From NCBI RefSeq assembly GCF_900240845.1, contig NZ_OERU01000002.1, positions 37,016 to 101,015 on the forward strand: 64,000 bases of DNA, in the 5' to 3' direction. The position numbers were made by a program, and so were the translations under genes. Below the pieces are notes generated by a model. It had not been told where the DNA came from. It saw only the letters and a program-made list of their open reading frames with translations, and made no database searches. The first letter of the stretch is position 1. Each line of letters begins with the position of its first letter. This document shows, in pieces, positions 26,961 through 37,000 of this stretch. The stretch comes from Peptostreptococcus faecalis. GTDB taxonomy: Bacteria; Bacillota; Clostridia; Peptostreptococcales; Peptostreptococcaceae.

Positions 26961-27542
26961 TTGAAAAATAATATTTTAAATTCTAATACCAATTTTTTAA
27001 GTGTAAGAACAATGATTTTTTGTTCCCTATTTACTACTTTAGTTGCTGTAGGAGCCTTTATTCGTATACCATTACCTGTTACTGTATTTACTATGCAATT
27101 TCTATTTGTATTGATGTCAGGGCTAATACTCGGTTCTAAAAGAGGCTCTTTATCTTGCTTTTTATATGTAGCAATCGGAATTTTAGGTTTTCCGGTATTT
27201 ACAGAGGGCGGAGGTCCAATGTATATCTTGAAACCAACTTTCGGATATTTAATTGCTTTTATTTTTGCAGCGTTTTTAGTCGGATATCTAAAAGAGAAGT
27301 TTGGGTCTGACTCGACTTTAAAGTTGTCTGTTTACTGTGTTATTGCTATGGTCAACACATATATTATAGGTTCTTTATATACTTATTTTATATTAAACTA
27401 CGTAATGGGTACTCCAATTAAGTATTGGATGTGCCTTGCCAGTTTATTTCCAGCTACATTTCTAAAAGATCTTTTCAGTTGTTTTATAGCTGCAGCTAGT
27501 GTAAAAAAACTTTCTAAACATGTAAAAAACCTTGAGTTCTAA
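26961..27542 (+). CDS. bioY: Biotin transporter substrate-binding component BioY
   Basis: The product has 193 residues and starts at TTG 26961, six nt after GGAGG. The BioY pattern is visible: PLPVTVFTMQFLFVLMSGLILG, then GFPVFTEGGGPMYILKPTFGYLIAF. There are about five or six membrane helices. BioY is the S component of an ECF biotin importer; no ECF A/T genes are in the window, so it would share a module encoded elsewhere. It has its own promoter with a BirA-like operator. The last codons lie inside the terminator stem. Confidence 0.94.
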   Translation: MKNNILNSNTNFLSVRTMIFCSLFTTLVAVGAFIRIPLPVTVFTMQFLFVLMSGLILGSKRGSLSCFLYVAIGILGFPVFTEGGGPMYILKPTFGYLIAFIFAAFLVGYLKEKFGSDSTLKLSVYCVIAMVNTYIIGSLYTYFILNYVMGTPIKYWMCLASLFPATFLKDLFSCFIAAASVKKLSKHVKNLEF

Positions 27543-27562
27543 TAATAGATCTCAAGGTTTTT
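27525..27562. terminator. Bidirectional terminator overlapping bioY end
   Basis: A perfect 12-bp stem (AAAAACCTTGAG with CTCAAGGTTTTT) closes a 14-nt loop. The 5' arm encodes the last residues of BioY. It also serves the convergent pur operon. Confidence 0.88.
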
Positions 27563-27597
27563 ATTTGTTTTATTTATTTTTTATTATTTTACTATTT

Positions 27598-30500
27598 TTA
27601 TTTAAAGTATTTTACACCTGATTCAAATAGCTTCTGATCTTTCTTTCCTATGATATTCTTTATTACATTTTCTCCAACTCTTTCAGAGTGTCCCATTTTT
27701 CCTAGTATTCTTCCATCTAATGAAGTTATACCTTCAACAGCATAATAAGAACCGTTAGGGTTAAATTCTATATCATAAGTTGCATTTCCATCAAAATCAA
27801 CATATTGAGTAGCAATCTGACCATTTTCAATCAGAGACTTCATTACGTCATCACTGGCAACAAATCTACCTTCTCCATGTGATATCGCAATAGAGTGTAC
27901 ATCTCCTACTTCTGTAGCAGCCAACCAAGGTGATTTGTTAGAAGCAACTCTAGTCTGAATTACTTTTGCTTGGTGACGACCAATGTTATTGTATGTAAGT
28001 GTTGGCATATCAGCTGATGGAGTTTTTATTTCACCATATGGCACTAGACCTAGCTTTATCAATGCCTGGAATCCATTACATATTCCTATCATCAGACCAT
28101 CCCTGTTGTTGATTAAGTTCATTATAGCTTCTTCTATTTTAGGATTTCTAAATACTGTAGCTATGAATTTTGCAGAACCATCAGGCTCATCACCAGCAGA
28201 GAATCCTCCTGGTATCATAACAATCTGGCTATTATTGATTTCTTTTACCATCATGTCGATAGAAGCTTCTATATCAGAATATTTCATATTTCTAAATACT
28301 CCAATACTAGCTTCGGCTCCTGCTCTTTCAAATGCTCTAGCAGAATCATACTCACAGTTTGTACCTGGGAATGCAGGTATAAATACTTTTGGTTTTGCTA
28401 TACTTATAGAAGACTTTAATATATCTCCCTTTCTAGCGTAACTCAAGTTTTCAACTGGAGCATTCTTATCAGTTTCAACCTTTGTTGGGAATATTGGCTC
28501 TAGTGTTTCTGTGTATGATTTATAAAGAGTATCTAAGTCAATCTTTTCACCAAATACTTCTATTTCAGGAGCATCTGTAGTACGTCCTAATACTAAGAAA
28601 TTAGATCCTTCTAAAGCTGATATATTTTCTTCGTCAATTTCTACAATTATACTACCGTAATTTTGCTTGAATAGTTCATCTTTTTCTGTGTATATTTCAG
28701 AAATTTCATCATTAAATTTCATTCCTATCTTGTTACCAAATGCCATTTTAGCAACGGCTTCAGCTATACCACCATATCCAAGTGCATATGTAGCAAGTAA
28801 TTTTTCAGACTGCGTAGCATTATATATTACTTCAAAATTCTTTTTCATTATATCAAAATCTGGGAATGCATAATCTTTTTGAGGTGCATCAATTAAAACT
28901 ACTAGGCTTCCAGATTTTTTAAATTCTTGTGATACTATTTTTGACGCATCTTGTGTATCTACTGCAAAAGATACTAATGTTGGAGGAACGTTTATATCTT
29001 TGAATGTTCCACTCATACTATCTTTACCACCTATTGCAGCTATTTCGAAGTTAGACTGTGCATAATATGCTCCTAAAAGTGCTGAGAATGGTTTACCCCA
29101 ACGAGTTGGATCTGTTCCTAATCTTTCAAAGTACTCTTGGAATGTAAGTCTTGTACTTCTATAATCTCCACCTAGTGAAACAATTTTTGCTACAGATTCT
29201 ACTACTGCATTTAAAGCTCCGTGGAATGTTGACCACTTACCTATTTTAGGATTGTATCCATAAGTCATTAGTGAAGATGTATTTGTTTCTGCACCTAGTA
29301 CTGGTATTTTTGCTACCATTCCGTTGGCAGGAGTAGCTTGATATTTTCCTCCTAAAGGAAGTATTACCGTATTACCACCTATTGTGTTGTCAAATTTTTC
29401 AACCATGCCAGCTTGAGAACAAATATTTAAGTCCTTCATTGCCGCTTCATATTTATCGTTCATAGAGTTGAACTTATCTGTTACAGAAGTTAAATCTACA
29501 TATGTAAAATCTTCATCAATAGAGTCTACCTTTATATCCGCACTTTGCTTGTATCCATTTGTATCTAAGAACGCTCTGTTTATATTTACTATATCTTTAC
29601 CGTTCCAGAACATTCTCATGTATCCAGTATCAGTAACTGTTGCAACATGAGTAGCTTCAATATTTTCCAAGTTAGCAAGTTCAATAAATTTATCCTTATT
29701 ATTTTTATCAATAGCAACTGCCATTCTTTCTTGTGATTCTGATATTGCAAGTTCAGTACCATCAAGTCCATCATATTTCTTAGGAACTAAATCTAGGTTT
29801 ATATCTAAGCTGTCTGCAATTTCACCGATAGCAACCGATACGCCACCTGCTCCGAAGTCATTACATCTTTTTATCATTTTTGCAGCTACTGGATTTCTGA
29901 AAAATCTCTGAATCTTTCTTTCATTTGGAGCATCTCCTTTTTGAACTTCAGCTGAAGAAGTCTTTATACTATCTTCACCATGTTCTTTTGAAGAACCTGT
30001 TGCTCCACCTAGACCGTCTCTTCCAGTTTTTCCACCTAAAAGAATTATAATATCTCCTGGTTCAGGTCTTTCTCTTACTACATTTTCCTTAGGAACTGCT
30101 GCTATTACTGCACCAACTTCCATTCTTTTAGCAACGAAATCTTCGTCATATACTTCAGATACTTGACCAGTTGCAAGTCCAATCTGGTTTCCATAAGAGC
30201 TGTATCCATTTGCAGCTTCTGTAGTAATCTTCTTTTGCATCAATTTACCTGGTAGCGTATCTTCTAGTTTTGTTCTAGGGTCAGCAGCACCAGTTACTCT
30301 CATTGCCTGGTATACATAGCTACGTCCAGATAATGGATCTCTAATAGCTCCTCCAAGACAAGTTGCAGCTCCTCCGAAAGGTTCTATTTCTGTAGGATGG
30401 TTGTGAGTTTCATTTTTGAACATCAAAAGATATTTTTCATTCTTACCATCTATTTCTACATCTATATTTATACTACAAGCGTTGATTTCTTCACTTTCAT

Positions 30501-31380
30501 CTAAGTCATCAAGCTTTCCTTCTTTTTTAAGCTTTTTCATAGCAACTGTTGCTATATCCATTAGACAAATATCTTTGTCTCTGTCTCCATACACAAAGTT
30601 TCTGTCTTCTATGTATTGGTCATAAGTTTCTTTGATTGCGTCAGTATATCTACCAGACTCTACTTTTACATCTGCTAACTTAGTCATAAATGTAGTATGT
30701 CTACAGTGATCTGACCAATATGTATCCAAAACTTTAATTTCAGTTATTGTAGGATTTCTCTTTTCTTCATCTCTGAAATATCCCTGAATAAGCTCTAAGT
30801 CATTGATTGTCATAGCTAATGAATTTTTGTTTAAGAAGTTTAATAAACCTTCTTTATCATAATCAATAAAGCCGTCCATAATAGCTACACTCTGTGGAAT
30901 TTCGCTTTCTACCTCTAAAGTATTTGGCTTTTCTAGAGATGCTTCTCTACTATCTACCGCGTTTATTAAATATTTCTTTATTCTGTCTACATCAGCATCG
31001 CTTAATCCTGATTCTATTATTATCACTCTTGAAGAGTTTATCTTAGGTCTAATACCTTCATTTACTATTTCAGAACACATAGAAGCCCAGTCAGCTCTTT
31101 GATCATACTGCCCTGGCAAGTATTCTATTGCAAACACTGTTTCATCCTTTAGATTTGGTATTTCTTCGTAGTAAACATTATCTAGATTTGGCTCAGATAA
31201 TATAGTTTCTGCTACTTTTTTATATGCACTATCATTCAAACCTTCAACATCATATCTGTTTATTATTCTTACCTTACCTACTGGAAGGTTCAAACTTTCA
31301 GATAGATCCTTCTGCATAGCAACAGACTCTAAATCAAATCCTTCTTTTTTCTCTACAAAAACTCTATTTACTTTGCTCAT
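27598..31380 (-). CDS. purL: Phosphoribosylformylglycinamidine synthase, single-chain PurL
   Basis: The product has 1260 residues and carries synthetase and glutaminase in one chain. The synthetase half has ETHNHPTEIEPFGGAATCLGG and later GGKDSMSG. The C-terminal amidotransferase (about 1000-1260) has FIPAFPGTNCEYD, the nucleophile Cys in IGICNGFQALIKLG, and His/Glu in SHGEGRF and HSERVGE. It converts FGAR to FGAM with glutamine and ATP. It overlaps the purD end by 17 nt and is the last gene of the operon. Confidence 0.96.
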   Translation of the reverse strand: MSKVNRVFVEKKEGFDLESVAMQKDLSESLNLPVGKVRIINRYDVEGLNDSAYKKVAETILSEPNLDNVYYEEIPNLKDETVFAIEYLPGQYDQRADWASMCSEIVNEGIRPKINSSRVIIIESGLSDADVDRIKKYLINAVDSREASLEKPNTLEVESEIPQSVAIMDGFIDYDKEGLLNFLNKNSLAMTINDLELIQGYFRDEEKRNPTITEIKVLDTYWSDHCRHTTFMTKLADVKVESGRYTDAIKETYDQYIEDRNFVYGDRDKDICLMDIATVAMKKLKKEGKLDDLDESEEINACSINIDVEIDGKNEKYLLMFKNETHNHPTEIEPFGGAATCLGGAIRDPLSGRSYVYQAMRVTGAADPRTKLEDTLPGKLMQKKITTEAANGYSSYGNQIGLATGQVSEVYDEDFVAKRMEVGAVIAAVPKENVVRERPEPGDIIILLGGKTGRDGLGGATGSSKEHGEDSIKTSSAEVQKGDAPNERKIQRFFRNPVAAKMIKRCNDFGAGGVSVAIGEIADSLDINLDLVPKKYDGLDGTELAISESQERMAVAIDKNNKDKFIELANLENIEATHVATVTDTGYMRMFWNGKDIVNINRAFLDTNGYKQSADIKVDSIDEDFTYVDLTSVTDKFNSMNDKYEAAMKDLNICSQAGMVEKFDNTIGGNTVILPLGGKYQATPANGMVAKIPVLGAETNTSSLMTYGYNPKIGKWSTFHGALNAVVESVAKIVSLGGDYRSTRLTFQEYFERLGTDPTRWGKPFSALLGAYYAQSNFEIAAIGGKDSMSGTFKDINVPPTLVSFAVDTQDASKIVSQEFKKSGSLVVLIDAPQKDYAFPDFDIMKKNFEVIYNATQSEKLLATYALGYGGIAEAVAKMAFGNKIGMKFNDEISEIYTEKDELFKQNYGSIIVEIDEENISALEGSNFLVLGRTTDAPEIEVFGEKIDLDTLYKSYTETLEPIFPTKVETDKNAPVENLSYARKGDILKSSISIAKPKVFIPAFPGTNCEYDSARAFERAGAEASIGVFRNMKYSDIEASIDMMVKEINNSQIVMIPGGFSAGDEPDGSAKFIATVFRNPKIEEAIMNLINNRDGLMIGICNGFQALIKLGLVPYGEIKTPSADMPTLTYNNIGRHQAKVIQTRVASNKSPWLAATEVGDVHSIAISHGEGRFVASDDVMKSLIENGQIATQYVDFDGNATYDIEFNPNGSYYAVEGITSLDGRILGKMGHSERVGENVIKNIIGKKDQKLFESGVKYFK

Positions 31381-32632
31381 ACTTTACTCCTATATCCTTT
31401 CTGTAATGCATGCCTTCAAAATTTATTTTATCTATATTCTTATAAACATTTTCTGCTGCAGATTCTACATCTTTTCCCTTAGAACAAACACCTAAAACTC
31501 TTCCACCGTTTGTTACGATATCTTCTCCATTTCGTTTTGTTCCGCTGTGAAATACAACAATATCATCATCTAAGTTATCAAGACCTGTAATAACCTTGCC
31601 TTTTTCATAGCCTTCTGGATATCCTCCAGATGCAATTATTACACAAGCAGCTGCATCATCAGTATATTTAATGTCTATATCTGATAGCTTATCTTCTGTA
31701 ATAGCCATCATTATTTCACTTAAATCTGTTTCTAGTCTCATTAGCACCGACTGAGTCTCTGGATCTCCAAATCTACAGTTATATTCAAGTACCTTTTCAC
31801 CTTCGTCAGTAATCATCAATCCTACAAATAATATACCTCTATAATCTAATCCATCTTTTTGGAAACCTTCAAGAGATTTTATTAATACGTCATCGTATAC
31901 TTTATTTGCTAATTCATCATCATATATAGTACTTGGTGAGAAAGTTCCCATACCACCAGTATTTGGTCCTTTTTCTAGTTCAAAAACTTTTTTATGATCC
32001 TTTGCACTAACCATTGGTACTATCGTATTTTTATCAACAAAAGCAAGGATAGAAGTCTCTATTCCTTCCAAAAATTCTTCGATTACCACTGTATTTCCAG
32101 CATCTCCAAATTTTTTATCTTTCATTATCATGTTTAGAGTGTCTACAGCTTCTTCTCTAGTAGTAGGAATTACAACTCCCTTACCAGCAGCAAGTCCGTC
32201 TGCTTTTATTACTACTGGATATCCAAACTCATCAATTTCAGATATTGCCTTATCTAAATCTGTATACTCTTTGTATTTTGCAGTAGGTATTTCATGTCTA
32301 ATCATGAATTCCTTTGAAAATAACTTGCTTCCTTCTAATCTTGAGCATTCTTTGTTAGGTCCAAAAACTCTCAATCCTCTTTTTTCAAAAACATCTGTAA
32401 CACCCATAACAAGTGGCACTTCAGGTCCTACTATTGTCAAATCTATATTATTTTCCTGAGCAAAATCTGCTAACTTTTCTATTTCGTTATCTTTAATATC
32501 TACACATTGTGCTACTGATTCTATTCCTGCATTACCTGGAGCACAAAATACTTTTTCAACATTTTTTTCTTTGTTCAGTTTCCAACATATGGCATGTTCT
32601 CTTCCGCCGCCACCTATTACTAAAATTTTCAT
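31364..32632 (-). CDS. purD: Phosphoribosylamine-glycine ligase PurD
   Basis: The product has 422 residues with an ATP-grasp fold. It starts ILVIGGGGREHAICWKL; the ATP-grasp core has FGYPVVIKADGLAAGKGVV and the metal-binding EYNCRFGDPETQ. It makes GAR from phosphoribosylamine, glycine and ATP. Fifteen nt separate it from purH. Confidence 0.97.
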   Translation of the reverse strand: MKILVIGGGGREHAICWKLNKEKNVEKVFCAPGNAGIESVAQCVDIKDNEIEKLADFAQENNIDLTIVGPEVPLVMGVTDVFEKRGLRVFGPNKECSRLEGSKLFSKEFMIRHEIPTAKYKEYTDLDKAISEIDEFGYPVVIKADGLAAGKGVVIPTTREEAVDTLNMIMKDKKFGDAGNTVVIEEFLEGIETSILAFVDKNTIVPMVSAKDHKKVFELEKGPNTGGMGTFSPSTIYDDELANKVYDDVLIKSLEGFQKDGLDYRGILFVGLMITDEGEKVLEYNCRFGDPETQSVLMRLETDLSEIMMAITEDKLSDIDIKYTDDAAACVIIASGGYPEGYEKGKVITGLDNLDDDIVVFHSGTKRNGEDIVTNGGRVLGVCSKGKDVESAAENVYKNIDKINFEGMHYRKDIGVKYEQSK

Positions 32633-32647
32633 ATTACAGATCCTCCA

Positions 32648-34180
32648 TTAATGTTTAAAATGTCTCACTCCTGTGAACACCATTGTCATTCCTAACTCAT
32701 CACAAGCCTTTATTGAATCTTCGTCCTTTATTGAACCTCCTGGTTGAACAACTGCTTTAACACCATACTTTTCTGCCAATCTCACGCAGTCGTCAAATGG
32801 GAAGAATGCGTCAGATGCAAGCACTGCGCCTTCAAATCTCTTTAAATCTTTATTATTTTCTATTGCATTGCTAAGTGCCCAAATTCTAGAAGTTTGACCA
32901 CAACCGATGGCTAAAGTCTGACCATCTTTTACTATTGCAATTGCGTTAGATTTAAGATTTTTAACTATCTTCATTCCAAAATCCATATCTTCTAGTTGTT
33001 CTTTAGTAGGAGCTACCTTAGTCACTACTTCTTGCTTTTCTGATTCAATTAAATCCTTATCTTGAAGTAATAATTTTCCATCTAAGTATTTAAGGTCATA
33101 TGGTTGCTTGCTCTTTTCTATTTTTGCAATTTTAAGAACTCTTAAATTTTTCTTTCCTTTAAGGATTTCAAGAGCTTCTGGTTCAAAATCATAAGCAACT
33201 ACAATTTCTAAGAATATTTCACTTAACATCTTAGCAGTAGCTACATCTACAGTTGATGTAATACCTACAATACCACCAAATATAGATAACTTGTCTGATT
33301 CAAAACACTTTGTATATGCTTCTAATGGAGTCTTTCCTAGGCCTACACCACACGCATTTGCATGCTTGATCGCAACAGAGCATACTCCATCATAGTCTTT
33401 AAATTCTCTCATAAATTCTAAACATCCAGACAAGTCGTTTATATTATTGAAAGAAAGTTCTTTTCCATTTAATTGCTCGTAATTAAGGATAGGATTTTTT
33501 GCATTAGGCTGAGAATATAAGAAGCCTCTCTGATGACCATTTTCTCCATATCTTAATTCTGTATTTTTTTCAAAAGTAAGGTTTAATATATCTGGGTACT
33601 TATCATCTAATACACCAGCAAAGTAAGATGATATCAAAGCATCGTATCTAGCAGTAGTAGAGAATGCTTTATAAGCAAGTTTCTTTCTATCTTCAAGAGA
33701 TAGTCCTTCTCCCTCCAACTTTTCTATTATCATAGGATAATCCGCTATATCTACTACTACAGTCACATCTTTATAATTCTTAGACGCAGATCTTATCATT
33801 GAAGGTCCACCGATATCAATATTTTCTACAATATCTTCATGTGATTTTCCACTTCTTACCGCACCTTCAAAATCATATAGGCTAACTACTACCATATCTA
33901 TAGATCCTATATTATGTTCTTTAACTGTATCTACATGACTTTGTTCATCTCTTCTATATAATATTCCACCATGTATATATGGGTTTAGAGTCTTTACTCT
34001 ACCATCTAATATTTCAGGAAAATTAGTTACATCTTCAACTTGTATTACATTAACACCATTTTCCTGTAATTTTTTGAAAGTGTTCCCAGTAGAAATTATT
34101 TCGTATCCATGTTCATTTAGTTTTTTTGCAAACTCAACTACACCTGTCTTATCTGTAACACTGATTAAAGCTCTTTTCAT
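32648..34180 (-). CDS. purH: Bifunctional AICAR formyltransferase/IMP cyclohydrolase PurH
   Basis: The product has 510 residues. The N-terminal IMP cyclohydrolase domain (MKRALISVTDKTGVVEFAK; GRVKTLNPYIHGGIL) is followed by the AICAR transformylase domain with SVAIKHANACGVG, the conserved LASDAFFPFDDCV and VVQPGGSIKDED. It catalyses the last two steps to IMP and is complete in length. Confidence 0.97.
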   Translation of the reverse strand: MKRALISVTDKTGVVEFAKKLNEHGYEIISTGNTFKKLQENGVNVIQVEDVTNFPEILDGRVKTLNPYIHGGILYRRDEQSHVDTVKEHNIGSIDMVVVSLYDFEGAVRSGKSHEDIVENIDIGGPSMIRSASKNYKDVTVVVDIADYPMIIEKLEGEGLSLEDRKKLAYKAFSTTARYDALISSYFAGVLDDKYPDILNLTFEKNTELRYGENGHQRGFLYSQPNAKNPILNYEQLNGKELSFNNINDLSGCLEFMREFKDYDGVCSVAIKHANACGVGLGKTPLEAYTKCFESDKLSIFGGIVGITSTVDVATAKMLSEIFLEIVVAYDFEPEALEILKGKKNLRVLKIAKIEKSKQPYDLKYLDGKLLLQDKDLIESEKQEVVTKVAPTKEQLEDMDFGMKIVKNLKSNAIAIVKDGQTLAIGCGQTSRIWALSNAIENNKDLKRFEGAVLASDAFFPFDDCVRLAEKYGVKAVVQPGGSIKDEDSIKACDELGMTMVFTGVRHFKH

Positions 34181-34197
34181 AACAATCCCTCCTGAAA

Positions 34198-34791
34198 TTA
34201 ATCTTCAATATAAACTTTTCTTCCAACAACTTTTATCTTATCTGCGCAATAAGATTTCACAACATTTTTTAATATTTTATGTTCTATTTCTAGTACTTTT
34301 TTTTGCAACTGTTCAGCTGTGTCATCCGCTAAAACTTCCACTGTATCTTGTAATATTATAGGACCGGTATCAGCATTTTCATCTACAAAATGTACTGTAG
34401 CCCCACTTACTTTCACTCCGTAATCAACCGCTGCCTGATGAACTTTTAGTCCATAATATCCCTTGCCACAAAAAGATGGTATTAGAGATGGGTGAACATT
34501 TATTATCTTATTTTCAAAAGCAGTAGTAAATTTAGGTCCTAATATTTTTAAAAATCCTGCCAATACTACTAAATCTATTTCATTGGATTTTAATTCTTCT
34601 ATTATAGCATCTTCATCGTTTTCATATACCGCTTTAATATTGTGGTTTTCAGCTCTTTTAAGACCAAAAGCATCTTTATTGTTAGATATTACCACTTTTA
34701 TACATCCATTTATTTCCCCTGTTTCAGTAGCATCTATTATAGTTTGTAAATTAGTTCCACCACCTGAAACCAAAACAGCTATATTCTTCAT
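34198..34791 (-). CDS. purN: Phosphoribosylglycinamide formyltransferase PurN
   Basis: The product has 197 residues. Motifs are VLVSGGGTNLQTIID, the catalytic IINVHPSLIPSFCGKGYYG with Asn/His, and GATVHFVDENADTGPII with the catalytic Asp. It transfers a formyl group from 10-formyl-THF to GAR. It sits 17 nt before purH and 107 nt after purM, with a palindrome in that gap. Confidence 0.96.
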   Translation of the reverse strand: MKNIAVLVSGGGTNLQTIIDATETGEINGCIKVVISNNKDAFGLKRAENHNIKAVYENDEDAIIEELKSNEIDLVVLAGFLKILGPKFTTAFENKIINVHPSLIPSFCGKGYYGLKVHQAAVDYGVKVSGATVHFVDENADTGPIILQDTVEVLADDTAEQLQKKVLEIEHKILKNVVKSYCADKIKVVGRKVYIED

Positions 34792-34823
34792 ATAAGAATC
34801 CTCTCTCGATAAACTTTTTTACA

Positions 34824-34864
34824 AATAATTAGTAGCATAGGATTCCCTATGCATACAAATTATT
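34824..34864. repeat. 41-nt palindrome between purM and purN
   Basis: AATAATT..GTA.GCATAGG pairs with CCTATGC.TAC.AATTATT around the 4-nt loop ATTC, with only small bulges. No T-tract follows on the operon strand, so it is not an ordinary terminator. RNA processing or partial attenuation is possible. Confidence 0.7.
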
Positions 34865-34898
34865 ATGGCCGTAAATACAATCCCCAATTACAAGTATA

Positions 34899-35975
34899 TT
34901 ATAATAATTCTACACCTTCATGTGAATCTACTACGCTACCAATTATATACGCTTTATCTTCCATAAGACCTTTATATTTATCTTCTACAAATTCAGCGTT
35001 ATCATTTTCTCTCGCATTTATATAATCAACCACTGTCTGAGCATCTTCTTTGTTCACTATTAATACTAATCCAACACCCATGTTAAAACTCTTGTGAAGT
35101 TCATTTTTTTCTACAGCGTTAAGACCTTCTATCATTTTAAATATTGGTGGTTTTTCCCAAGATTTTGTATCTATATCAAGACCAAGTCCCTTAGGTATTA
35201 CTCTTACGATATTTTCAATTAGACCACCACCAGTTATATGTGCTATAGCCTTTATATTATTATTTGCAATAGTATCTAATGCCAACTTCACATACACCTT
35301 TGTTGGAGTTAAAAGTGCATCTCCAAGAGACATTCCTAATTCTTCAACATTCTTTTTTAGATCCATTTTATATTCTTCTAAGAATATTTTTCTTACAAAA
35401 GAAAATCCATTACTATGAACTCCACTTGAAGAAATTCCTATTAATGTGTCACCCGCTTTTACATCCTTACCGCTTATAATGTTTTTCTTATCTGCTATAC
35501 CTATTGAAAAACCTGCTAAATCATAGTCATCATCCGCATACATTCCAGGCATTTCAGCAGTTTCTCCACCAATTAGTGCACACTCACTCATCTTGCATCC
35601 ATCAGCTATCCCGCCAACAACTTTTTCAATATGTTCAGGAACTAATTTTCCAAGAGCAATGTAATCTAAGAAAAACATTGGTTTAGCTCCTTGACAAATC
35701 AAGTCGTTTACGCACATTGCTACTAAATCTATCCCTACTGTATCATGCTTATCCATAAGTTGAGCTATTTTAAGCTTAGTCCCAACTCCATCTGTAGAAG
35801 CCAATAATACTGGTTCTTCCATTCCTACGAAGTCTTTTAATGAATATAATCCACTAAAGTTACCTAGATCTCCAATAACATTTGAATCATAAGTTCCCTT
35901 AATTTTATTTTTTATTAAATCAACCGCTCTGTTTCCTTCATCTATATCTACACCTGAACTCTTATAAGTTAACAT
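34899..35975 (-). CDS. purM: Phosphoribosylformylglycinamidine cyclo-ligase PurM
   Basis: The product has 358 residues. Motifs include LLASTDGVGTKLKIA, DLVAMCVNDLICQGAKPMFFLDY, LIGGETAEMPGMY and HITGGGLIENI. It converts FGAM to AIR. It is directly followed upstream by purE, 62 nt away, with purC and purF missing from the usual position between them. Confidence 0.97.
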   Translation of the reverse strand: MLTYKSSGVDIDEGNRAVDLIKNKIKGTYDSNVIGDLGNFSGLYSLKDFVGMEEPVLLASTDGVGTKLKIAQLMDKHDTVGIDLVAMCVNDLICQGAKPMFFLDYIALGKLVPEHIEKVVGGIADGCKMSECALIGGETAEMPGMYADDDYDLAGFSIGIADKKNIISGKDVKAGDTLIGISSSGVHSNGFSFVRKIFLEEYKMDLKKNVEELGMSLGDALLTPTKVYVKLALDTIANNNIKAIAHITGGGLIENIVRVIPKGLGLDIDTKSWEKPPIFKMIEGLNAVEKNELHKSFNMGVGLVLIVNKEDAQTVVDYINARENDNAEFVEDKYKGLMEDKAYIIGSVVDSHEGVELL

Positions 35976-36037
35976 CTTTAATCTCCTTAATCTAACAATA
36001 TATTAATTTAAAATACGTGATAATCTTTTCTATCTTA

Positions 36038-36511
36038 TTATTGAATTGATGCATCATCAGCTAATACTTTATCAGCCATTTCTTTTCTGTAATCTCCTAG
36101 CTTTACTTTCAACTCTGGATATTTAACACTAGCTATCTGAATTGCCATAAGAGCTGCATTAGCCCCAGAATCAATTGTCACTGTAGCTACAGGTATTCCG
36201 CTTGGCATCTGTACCATTGATAATAATGAGTCTAATCCGTCCATTGTAGATGATTTTATAGGAAGACCTACTACTGGTATTAATGTCTGTGCTGCTACAA
36301 CTCCTGGTAGGTGAGCTGCCTTTCCTGCCGCAGCTATTATTACATCCGTATCATCTTCTATTTCCTCTAAAAAGTTTGATAACTCAACTGGAGTTCTATG
36401 TGCTGAAAGAATTCTAACAACTACTTCTACCCCAAATTTCTTTATCATTTCGATTCCACTTTCTAGTTTTGGTAAATCTGATTTTGATCCCATAATTACT
36501 GCTATTTTCAT
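36038..36511 (-). CDS. purE: N5-carboxyaminoimidazole ribonucleotide mutase PurE
   Basis: The product has 157 residues. It shows the class I PurE motifs MGSKSDLPK, RILSAHRTP and AAAGKAAHLPGVVAA. It converts carboxylated AIR to CAIR. It is the first gene of the pur operon, starting behind AAAGGAG. No purK is adjacent. Confidence 0.96.
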   Translation of the reverse strand: MKIAVIMGSKSDLPKLESGIEMIKKFGVEVVVRILSAHRTPVELSNFLEEIEDDTDVIIAAAGKAAHLPGVVAAQTLIPVVGLPIKSSTMDGLDSLLSMVQMPSGIPVATVTIDSGANAALMAIQIASVKYPELKVKLGDYRKEMADKVLADDASIQ

Positions 36512-37000
36512 GTAAATTCTCCTTTTGTTTTTATAAGTATTTGTTTAATTTGAATAAACTTTATATAATATATTTTTTTATTTAAAACTTAATTTTATTA
36601 TTAAAATTTTAATTTTATATCGATAATTATCCAATTTCAATACTAACTTTATATTAAAATAATAACTTAAAATACAAACTTTTTCAATACTAACTTTGTC
36701 TTTTTATGAAAAATATCATCATTTTTACGAATTAGTACCTGTTATTTTTATATTAATGTTCGTTTTTGAATCTTTTTGATATAACTTTCTTAATTCGATT
36801 ATTTTTTTAATTTCAATTTTTTAAATTACTATCTATAAATTTTTTTATAATTACATGTAACAATTTCATAGAAATCGATTTTTTTATTTTTATGATATAA
36901 TATACACAAAATCATAACTATTTATATAATATTTTGTATGACAACTAAAATGGGTATTATTCTCATGCATTATATTTTAGAAAGGAATAAATTTAAAAAT
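36512..37000. promoter_or_regulatory. Divergent region between purE and yaaA
   Basis: This region of almost 490 nt is extremely AT-rich. It holds the PurBox-like pair at 36723-36766 and repeated TTTCAATACTAACTTT words (about 36635 and 36680). No guanine/adenine riboswitch fold was recognised ahead of purE. Confidence 0.45.
36723..36766. promoter_or_regulatory. Inverted PurBox-like sites, putative PurR operator
   Basis: On the minus strand AAAACGAACATTAA (36766-36753) matches the PurR PurBox. On the plus strand TTTTACGAATTAG (36723-36735) is a weaker opposing copy. Paired opposing PurBoxes upstream of pur operons are known in B. subtilis. The site is about 240 nt from purE. Confidence 0.5.

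Noticed and set aside
27983-28441. 152-codon open frame on the plus strand inside purL
   Set aside because: It is the reverse complement of the conserved glutaminase region, with no start signal.
36512-36937. Purine riboswitch upstream of purE
   Set aside because: No three-way junction with the conserved loops could be drawn; PurBox-like sites are present instead.
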